Shown here one piece after another: positions 52,301 through 60,000 of a DNA stretch of 60,000 nt (within the stretch, counting starts at the first letter, position 1; each line of letters begins with the position of its first letter). A model generated the notes under the pieces. It was not told the DNA's origin, searched no databases, and was given only the letters and a program-made list of their open reading frames with translations. Origin of the DNA: Takakia lepidozioides. Its lineage: Eukaryota; Streptophyta; Takakiopsida; Takakiales; Takakiaceae. Location of the stretch: the NCBI GenBank assembly GCA_030704615.1, contig CM060732.1, positions 81,741,171 to 81,801,170 on the forward strand, given 5' to 3'. The position numbers and the translations under genes were made by a program.

Positions 52301-55300
52301 TAATTATGAGCTTCTATACCAGCTATGTGCTGATGTGTGTGCACAGATATTGAGAGGCGAGTAGGTCATTTGTTCAAGTAAATTGTGCCAGTGAAGAGTC
52401 TATGAACCAGATTGCTACAATTTGGGTGGAAGTCACGAGAGAAAATTCTAGTCATCACTAAAATCAAATACTTGCCTGGACTGCAATACAGGTGGAGGCT
52501 TCAGTGCAAGCCATGAAAGCGAGTCTCGGCAGAAACACGAGTCCAGCAGAGCTGGCGGCACAAGTGAGACAGATTGGTCATCTTGTGGGTCAACTGTTGT
52601 ATTACCATCGTGCCAATGTATCCAATTGGACATCATTGGACCAACTTCCTAAGGTACGTATTGTCCTTAACTTGAAGCTGCCGTTATAACATACGGCACT
52701 TGGAAGGTATGTTAGCAACGTCTTCAACCACAAGCGGTCAACTTAGGACTGCTTATACTGTGACTATATGGTTATCCAGAACATGGTATGGATGAGATTT
52801 CTCTCTCTTAGAAGAGGTCTGTTGGGTGTAACTTTCTCTCTTTGACTGCTCTTCTCTGATTCATGGCAAGTCCAGTTTTTGTACTCTTTCCTTAATGCTC
52901 CAACTCTTCATTTTATTTCCAGTTTGGCTCATCTTCTGGAATTATATAGCGTGGTGCGATCCAAAGCCCAAATCATCTTCGCCAGACAATAGTTTACCCA
53001 GCTCTCCCACTCGTGCTGAGGGTCTGTTGCCATAGATATGAAGTAAAATCAACCTCCCCTGCATCCTGGCAGGTGGCCAATCTGCAGACACTCAGTCGAG
53101 ATGCTGGGTTGGTCCAATTTGTCCATTGCATGATGGGGCCGTGTCTTGATTCTAGGAATGACAACACCTGCAAAGTTGGGTGATGCATGGCCTTGCAAGC
53201 CTGGAGTGTGTAAGGGACACAGCTTGTTCTGTGCAGGGCCTCAAGGTGGTGGTGGACAATTTGGCAGAATTGATGTCAGTGCTGGATGTATCCGCAGCAC
53301 CTTTTATGTGCCAGCGACGTGTGGAGGAGGTATCAGCAGGCCTGCACCGCATTGGGGTGGTGAAGGTGCTGGGCTTACTGCTGGTCCCAGCCTGTCCCCC
53401 TATTGACACCCAGCTGCTGGCACAAGCTGTCCCTGCCAGGCTTTTAACTCTCTTCTTCCAGTTCCCCTGGAACAGTATCTTGCAAGCGGCTCTGTCCCAC
53501 TGTTTCCTGGTATGTGGCAGTATACTCGTTACCTGTAGCTACATCATAGATAATTTCTATGTTTTTCCAGAGTTCACAGGACCACACACATTGCTTTGTC
53601 TTCATCTTCTGTAACTGAAACTGGCATAGAATAGCTATGTGATGGGAACAATTTTCATTGCTTGGGGTGTTGCCGTGGGCCTCCAGGGATCTATCCCTGC
53701 TTCAGTGGCTAGAGAGTAGAGATTCCAAAGTACTGACATCCCTGTTCATCACTATGCCCAGAATCAGTTGATAAAATGTTCATATGTTACTGTCATTCAG
53801 TGAGTGTCCGTCCAATATCTCCTCTGCAATGCAAAACTAGTGTTTCTATTTGTGTTAGATGTGGCAGGTAGTCAGATTCTCAGCAGTTTGGTGGAGGTCT
53901 TTCATCAGTGCTGTAACCAGGTCATTCTTCTGTCATCATTGACTTGACTACCTTTGTGAATGTGCCCATGTTGATGAAGCAGGCCATATTAGCAATGCCA
54001 GGTACTGCAATATGCTCAGCTATTCTTGAGGGAGATGGCGGCCTCCCTTCTCTTGTGGCCAAGACTGGAAGCGAGTGTGCTGCCTTGCCCATGGGCAAAA
54101 GGCCTGGGTATTGGTTTCTCCATCTATTCTCCCATGATTGCAACTGGGAGGTTCACATAAATAAGTTTTGAATTGAACAGGGGAAAGGTTAGCGCCGTCC
54201 AAGTTTGTCAAACTGCAGGGGGATTGACTCTGCATATATCTATGTTGCTCCATGTCCTTAGGCCACCTTGGAGGTACAGGTCTGCTCCGGGCACAGGGAT
54301 AGATACAGCTCGGTGCCTATAAATGTCAGCCTCCTCCAGAAGAGTGAATGTCAGTTTGAGATCCTAATTGGATCTCAGAGTGCCTGACCCTGATTCAAGG
54401 TGAGATGAAATTGAGGTTGCGCTACTAGCCTGGCTAAGACGGACTAAACCTGGGACCCAAGGATTGTAACTCTAACCTGTCAAACAGGCGAAGTCATGGC
54501 CGAGGAGAATAGATGAAACATGTCGTCGTTGAGTGTCTTAAGGGACAGTCTCATAGGCAAGTCGGATGAGATAGAGGCCAAGATTAGCAAGGCCACATAG
54601 AACCAGTACTTCAGTGAACAAGCTGAAGCCTGGCACAAGTCTAGCCCGAGCTTCTTCACAGCCTTTGAACGTTCAAGATCCAAATACTACCAACGCGTTC
54701 TCCCACGCTGGGCTTCCAGGCTTGCCTACCTCTGTACCAGTTACTCAAGCCAGCTGGCAAACAAGGAACCTACATCTCCAATCTGTGTGCAAGATGGTGA
54801 ATGCAGCAGGCATTGTCTGATGCTTTGGATGTTCTTCTGAAAAAGAGGCCCTTTTGAAACTTCACACTGTACACTCCATCTCTTATTTTCCAGTACCAGA
54901 AAATTTAGACGGCCAGAATCATTTCATCAGCTGAGGCCCTGTAGTCAATGTTCCCACTTTCAATAGTAAGCAAGGTAGTTGATACACCAAATGTCTTCTC
55001 TACCTGTTTAAGCTGAGGGGCTTTGGGTCTTGGATGGAGTTTCAATGCAGCAGATGTAAAGGCAGAGGGATTGTGGGTACCCTTATTCACATGCACGATG
55101 CTTCATGGGAGCACACCTAGCTAGGTTGGACGGGCGAAAGGGATACGGAGAAAGGTCAGAAGGATATTGTATGCAAGGGGGAGGGGAAAGAGGGGAGAGC
55201 AAAAATGCTTGAATGTGGTGTTGGCTGTGTAGATACAATGGCCATATTGTGAAACTCTCTCAAGAAATACAAGCACTAGTTGAGAAGGATGCAAGAGTCG

Positions 55301-55798
55301 ATGTAAGTTTCCTCCGTCCAAGCTCTTGTGGCTGGTCTACTCTATGTCACTTTAGAGTCTGTTTTAAGTCTTATATTTGCCCAGAATACGGTGCCCATTT
55401 GAACAATGGGACAGCAATAGTGAGTAAGATTTCCTGATGTAGCTTATACACATCACACAGTTTTGGTAGGGAGCACAGAGAGGTGATGAAACCAGGAGTA
55501 GGGTGGGGTGGTTCTGAGTGGTAGCCCAGTTGCCAGCTCCTGAGCCCATGAACGAAAGCAGTGGCTGTCACTTACGCACCATGGGTCTGTGAATGCACGA
55601 GCAGGAGATGATGCAGCACAATATGCCGTGGAGAGCATATGTGGAGGCGAATGGGCCCCTGGCCAAAATGGTTGCAGAGCAGTCAGGGGATTTGGGAGGC
55701 CCGAAGCCCACCATTTCGCGTTCCATGCCTTCTTTCTTCCAAAGTGATCCAGGCAGTTCGTCAGCAGCCTTTGAACAACTTCGTGGACTTTTTCTCCC
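49303..55798 (+). CDS. Spliced host gene: leucine-rich repeats followed by SAPS-like (PP6 regulatory subunit) segments
   Basis: Supported exons: 49303-49536 (start MEPPLNVNEDGD, ending in nine Lys), 50180-50262, 50422-50533, 50894-51126, 51732-51879, 52492-52653, 53237-53509, 55233-55302 and 55605-55798. Further short ones are likely at about 52923-52990, 53072-53155 and 53855-53940. Exons 1-3 join in phase (KKK...EIADK/RLREDCRYAMTLEAM). Exons 3-4 give RI-type LRR text (SLLWMQLNRCRITD, TVTSIDLSENVITDEGMQFM, NLIHVNLHGNPISSRG). Later exons read RIGVVKVLGLLLVPACP, LLTLFFQFPWNSILQAAL, YNGHIVKLSQEIQALV and WRAYVEANGPLAKMVAEQSG then LGGPKP. Their order matches the SAPS domain (RLxVVxLxxxLL, LFFxYxWNxFLH, GYxGHLxxIxxxI, W..F....L...N...). 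Some exon phases do not join, so exons are missing or the two halves are separate genes. SAPS proteins guide the PP6 phosphatase to substrates. Confidence 0.65.
50894..51126 (+). CDS. LRR exon of the 49-56 kb gene
   Basis: Follows acceptor ttgacacag and ends at donor AAG/GTATGG. Encodes YSWGWLQLFAALKDNTT, then two repeats in the ribonuclease-inhibitor style: TVTSIDLSENVITDEGMQFM (LxxLDLSxNxIxDEG) and NLIHVNLHGNPISSRGRELL. Such LRRs bind proteins and usually occur in longer runs. Only about three are visible in this gene. Confidence 0.8.
51290..51665. repeat. Direct duplication in an intron, 190-bp period
   Basis: Bases from about 51297 and about 51487 repeat: tgctcactga-cttc-atcga, ctctgggtagacaaatcagc, ggatttcttgcctaaagg, ggatgttgtccaggttctct and tggatgctgatcgtaaga. 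About 90% identical, with a small deletion in the second copy. Lies in the intron between LRR exons 50894-51126 and 51732-51879. Confidence 0.9.
53237..53509 (+). CDS. SAPS-like exon of the 49-56 kb gene
   Basis: A 91-codon phase 0-0 exon between tgtgcag and CTG/GTATGT. It reads GLKVVVDNLAELMSVLDVSA, then LHRIGVVKVLGLLLVPACPP, AVPARLLTLFFQFPWNSILQ. In SAPS proteins the equivalent stretch is an alpha-helical repeat with R-(L)-x-V-V-x-L-x-x-x-L-L and L-F-F-x-Y-x-W-N-x-F-L. The match is by pattern only; no search was possible. Confidence 0.6.
53510..55232 (+). other. Intronic stretch of the 49-56 kb gene with weak exon candidates
   Basis: A plausible exon at about 53855-53940 (LDVAGSQILSSLVEVFHQCC) fits the SAPS position before the GYxGH segment. 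The open frame at 54614-54820 (SLARASSQPLNVQDPN...) has no recognisable match. The remainder shows no domain. No repeats of note. Confidence 0.4.
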
Positions 55799-56389
55799 GT
55801 ATGTAGCCTCTCTCTTGCACTCAATGGTTTTTTTCCTTTCTCCCCCACAATGTGTCACATCTACTGCAAGCTACAGGGCTTGAGGAAATCGACCTGATAC
55901 CCTCTAGTATGATGTCAGTGCAGACATCTTTATATGCATGCTGTTCCTTGCCCATGTACACATCAGGCTTCAGCAACGGTGGTGGATCACATATGATCTT
56001 TGTTTTCTTTTGCAGGTACATACAGGAGAGACATCCTGTGAATGTCCAAGTTTAGCACCCCCACGGCTCTCTCTCTCCCTCGGTTCACTCATGCCCTGCA
56101 CACATCCAGAATCATGGTCATGTCACTTCTGTGGCAAACACAGGGCTATAAAAATAGAAGCAATAACCCTGCAACCATGCTGTTGAGTTTGCATGCGGAC
56201 AAGTGCCGCTGTGAGCCCCCTTTAATGGCCGTTGCGGGAAAATAAGTTCATACATGCAGCTGAGTTGCGGGGACAAGCTAAACATTGGTGGGTGCAAACC
56301 CCACAAAAGTCACGGGGAGGGTTAGTTTCCCGTGGGGTCGATGGCTGTAAGGCTATGGCAAGCCAGCATTCGCAGCGAATGGCATAGAT
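55799..56389. other. 3' part or flank of the 49-56 kb gene, no clear exon
   Basis: Short open frames only. A terminal exon of the LRR/SAPS-like gene probably lies here but cannot be placed. Potential acceptors occur at about 55888 and 56016. Confidence 0.35.
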
Positions 56390-57020
56390 TACATTCTCTC
56401 TTGTCATTCTAGTACCGAGGGTATGTGGGCCCTGCAGATCATGCTGATGGTCCTCACCCACGTCACAGACTAAAACAAGTTCAGGCAACTGCCTACCCTT
56501 GGTGCTAGACTGAAATTTAAAGTCAGGGCAGGCAGTCGGACATTTACTATCTCCTTTACCTCTCTACATCTGGTTTTGTGCAAAGATAGACTCCCCAACT
56601 TGAGTTTAAATTTCAGGTCTGGTGAGAACAGACAGATGCAGAGGAGGAGAGATTGTCAATGCCTGATATGTGGGCGGCCTGAAGACAATATCCTTCTACT
56701 GATACATTGTCCTGGGTATGCTCATGAGAGCGACCCTCTTCAGAACCATCAAGAACAGTCCCTGCACCTCTGTTCACCAACTTTCAAAATCCAAAGACTG
56801 AGCTCAAAGCCATGGCCTGTTAGAGTCTAATTGCTGGGCAGCTCACCCACATGCTTGTGTCAATTGCTTTCTGGAGAGAATCTGGACAGTCCGAACTAAT
56901 TGTTCTTATCAAGGTACGTCCCACTACTGGAGTGAGCCACTCACTAAGGGAGTGACTGTTCCCTCTTGTTCCACCCAAACTGGGCGTGGTCTATGCCCAA
57001 GGTTACAACAAACACCTTCT
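56390..57020 (+). mobile_element. LINE family 2, 3' fragment, plus strand
   Basis: Reads, with frame changes, the same ORF2 C-terminus as at 26-28 kb: C-Q-C-L-I-C...H...C (DCQCLICGRPEDNILLLIHC), then PTTGVSHSLREVTVPSCSTQ and TGRGLCPRLQQTP, matching the PFVPAQTGRGVNGQKATANN end of the other copy. 5'-truncated and diverged. Sits downstream of the LRR/SAPS-like gene. Confidence 0.75.
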
Positions 57021-59088
57021 GAGTACTTTCTCTTTTGTCAGTGCACACATTTATCTCCAGCTTTGGAGTTCCCTCCTTGTCTTTCCTTCTATTGTGCAAG
57101 TCCATGTACTGGCCTCAAGAAACTTCTCATAGATCGATTCAAGTGACAGGACTTGAGGGGGGCACTGTTTTGTTTTTCAGTGAAAATGATAAGATGACTT
57201 TCCACAGTGTGAGGTGTCCTGTGGTGTTGTTGAAGTGGAAAGGACAAGTCAACTTAAGTTCTTGCATTATTCCCCAAATGGGGGGGCTAGGGAGATGCAG
57301 TTGGTCAACCCGAACCCAGATGCTAGCGGACCTCAAACTACCAGCAAAAGTAAAATAACAATACAAGCTTGCGAGCTGATGGTAGTTTTGCCAGTTTCCG
57401 GCAAATAGGCTCCTCCAGCAAGGCCCCCTGCTGTCAAATCCTCCCCACACCCTCTTACCCCAGACACATTACTAAAGTTTTAAGAATGCTAGTAAGTATT
57501 CTGCTGGTAAGGTGATGGTGATAGTACCTATGAGCAAGTTCAATTCTTGATGCATTGCTGTGTAACACTGTCCATGTCACCCCAATCTGTGTCACCCCCA
57601 TTCCTTGTACTTGGGTGTCACTTTCAATTTGACACCAAGTGGGAGTGAGACTCCGTCTTGCTCCTGTGCCACTCCAACTACTAGTGTCACACTGGTGACG
57701 TCACCCCGTGCTACGTCACTGTGTCACTCTGTCACACTTGAGAGGGATTTGAAAGGCCGGCCTTTATATTTCTTCTTGAAAACAAGGGGATGAACTTGAT
57801 CATGAAAAAGCAAGGAAAACATAAGCTTGCAAAGCCATAAGGGGAAACCACTAGTGGTTAGAGCCTTGTGCCCCCTTAACAGGCTAACATGGGTGTAGGA
57901 CTGTAGGATGTTATCCATTATGGCCAACCCAGTTATAAAAGAGAACTCGGCCCATCGATTACTTAATATGCGGGTGCCTTAAGTCATTGGGGAAGAGGCT
58001 TTCAACCGTGTTGTTCCAGTTACAGCCGGTAAAAGATATCCACTTTCCAAAGGGAAGGCTAGGGCGTTTTGGGTTGATTACAAAAGTCATCTATGCTAAT
58101 GCTCCAGACTCTCCAGTCACTACCAGTTACGCTTGCTTTGGCAAGAGTCTTCCCCCTCTCTAGGGTCCTCTGCAAACTACCAGGCATTCTAGTTTTCATT
58201 TGCGGATCAAAGACAAATATGCAATGCACCAAACTCATGATTGTAACTACTAATCGACCAATATTGACAAGCTTATAGCTAGTTATTCCAAAAATTCATA
58301 CTCCTATATCATTCAAACTACTTCAATGTAGCATTCATTTGTAAGGCTGGTAAACTACAAGCACCACAATCTTCTCATCTATGCACAGCTGCCAGGCATA
58401 ACTTACATACTACTCTTGATTTTGGGAGGCACACAAGCCCAAATTGTCATTCAACCTAACCACCAATCTTGTTGAGACATGTTTGATGTGTTACCACAGC
58501 ACCAGGATATAAGAAGCCCACTGAGGTTCAGTACTTCGCTATCAGAAAACTGTGATCTCTAAATACTGCTTTCATTCCTCTCCTCATTGTGCCTATTGAA
58601 CCTGCTCTCCACTGTGTGTACCTCCTACCTACAACTAGTCCCGTACTTCACCACTTCAATTCTATGCTTCTCAGAGCCATCACTAGAGCTTTCATTCTCC
58701 TTTGCAAGGTGTAGTGCACCTCTGTTCCCATTGAAGCTGCCACCCCTCTTATGCTATGCTATTTGCCAAGACTGCCCTCACAGGAAGAGCACCTCCCTTG
58801 CTCAGTCCTTGCTCAGTCCTTGCTTGTGTGCACATTACTAGAAGGCATGTGAGCATGAAAGACATGCTGCTTAGAAGCCTCACGTCAACATTAGCAGCTC
58901 TTCTGATCATCACTTTGCATCTCCAGATCCATGATTTACAGTTCAGTGGGGAGTAGACAAACCAGTTCCCATCACCACCTACAGCAGTGTGAGTGGTAGT
59001 AGCCCAACTATTCACAAAAGGTTCGTCCAAAAATCTCACTTTATTGTGAGTTACCACTTTGGGGTTGGGGGGAGGGTCAACCCGATGC
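57021..59088. other. Intergenic DNA between the LINE remnant and ornithine carbamoyltransferase
   Basis: No recognisable gene. A cluster of GTCAC/GTGTCAC repeats occurs at about 57560-57735 (gtgtcactctgtcacactt and similar). The last few hundred bases before 59089 are probably the 3' untranslated region of the minus-strand gene. Confidence 0.45.
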
Positions 59089-59271
<183 letters not shown>

Positions 59272-60000
59272 CTACACACACAAACAAAGGTGAGATCATA
59301 AGCTAGCTTAAAAGTAGGAGCTGCTACATTATCCACAATTCACTTTTATAAGCTGTTAAGGAAGATGGGGATGCACCATTGTGGGAGATAAGCCCCCTTG
59401 TCAACTGGTGGAAGTTACTTTTCAAGTTCCAGAACTCTAGGTTTGTGGACGTGATAAACAACCCACATAATTGTGGGATTTCATTTACTGATCGCAGTAG
59501 TGTGGCATGGGTTGCATATATTCATATTCAGTATGTCAGGCTTGTGGCCTGCATCATGGATTATGCAGCACTTGTTTTGTCTGCTTTGATGCTACTGCAG
59601 AAGGTGGATGCTTCTGCTGAAGTGCAAAAGGTCAATCCTATTGCTTGGAATTCTTTTCGTGTAGTCTTTTGGCCTGCCTCTGCAATATCGCTAGGGTTGG
59701 GCTGTGTGTAAAACCTTACGTTATGGTCGACAGATCAATCAGAATTGCTCGTAGTGAAGTGTGAGGCAGAGTCAGCTGGTTGCCTCTAAAGTATGGCCTT
59801 AAGGCAAAGATGTCTGGCACAAATTAAGGAGGAAGGTGAGAGAGAAAAAAACAAACACAGGGAAGAAGGGGGCCCAACTACCTCCACTGAAGACTTAGTC
59901 TGGGTTGCACCTGGATGGAAACCACAAATATTACTACAACTGACAGAGAGGGAGTGAGAGGATGGGTGCCTGGGGCTCAAGATATTGGGAAGACTACTTG
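59272..60000 (-). other. Intron of the ornithine carbamoyltransferase gene
   Basis: No further OTC exon is visible before the window ends, so the last intron is at least 730 bp. A 110-codon plus-strand frame (59379-59711) is open (RSSVAWVAYIHIQYVRLVAC, hydrophobic) but unrecognised. It may be a transposon relic or chance. Confidence 0.6.

Noticed and set aside
57560-57735. GTGTCAC-rich stretch as a minisatellite
   Set aside because: The spacing is irregular and units are not alignable beyond the 5-7 base core.
59379-59711. 110-codon plus-strand frame as a gene
   Set aside because: No recognisable domain, and it sits within the ornithine carbamoyltransferase intron; left as unrecognised.

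Overview
The window looks like nuclear DNA of a streptophyte, either a land plant or a charophyte alga. It has spliced genes with plant GT-AG introns, CACTA/En-Spm elements with tnp2, DUF4218 and DUF4216 domains, a chromodomain Ty3 retrotransposon, a plant-type Harbinger transposase, telo-box motifs and a plant-like ornithine carbamoyltransferase exon. The species cannot be named from the sequence. About 0-48 kb is layered transposable elements. About 49-60 kb is host genic DNA with long introns.

Layout. Element A (1 to about 11.6 kb, running off the left edge) is a CACTA element with a minus-strand tnp2 transposase gene (1-3695) and a plus-strand second gene (about 3997-9700), head to head. 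A LINE fragment sits inside it (4.4-5.6 kb) and TAGTG-type ends lie at 10656 and 11632. From 11.6 to 13.0 kb there is a G14/C12 hairpin, a 60/120-bp tandem array and a run of 21 C. From 13.5 to 14.0 kb there is the tail of a methyltransferase-like gene. From 14.0 to 22.4 kb there is a minus-strand non-LTR retrotransposon (endonuclease, reverse transcriptase, RNase H). Element B (22403 to about 33.94 kb) is a second CACTA element in the opposite orientation to A: a terminal CACTA repeat, twelve CACGTG sub-terminal motifs, a minus-strand second gene (23.6-30.1 kb) and a plus-strand tnp2 gene (30.5-33.9 kb). It is cut off by a 5'-truncated chromovirus remnant and LTR (33.94-35.88 kb). Element C (35.9-44.5 kb) has a decayed minus-strand multi-exon gene of unknown family and a plus-strand MULE-like gene ending in a SWIM zinc finger. 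Its introns and 3' flank carry about 19 related palindromes. From 44.5 to 48.8 kb there is a satellite-like array, a broken Harbinger transposase and AT-rich low-complexity DNA.

The most interesting system is in the CACTA elements. The second gene in both copies joins a Transposase_24 (Ptta/En/Spm) region, an FCP1/NIF-type phosphatase-like domain (LILDINGLLCE in B, a decayed DLNG form in A) and a C-terminal Transposase_23 (TNP1/En/Spm) module. The phosphatase-like domain is thus embedded inside a TnpA-type protein. It is always divergent from tnp2 across a 0.3-0.45 kb shared promoter that contains a telo-box. I infer that the captured domain serves the element, for example by acting on RNA polymerase II CTD-related targets; the sequence does not show this.

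Host genes: a plus-strand gene (49.3 to about 55.8 kb) codes for an acidic/lysine N-terminus, RI-type leucine-rich repeats and segments resembling the SAPS domain of PP6 regulatory subunits. The last exon of ornithine carbamoyltransferase lies on the minus strand at 59089-59271, and the rest of that gene lies beyond the right edge.
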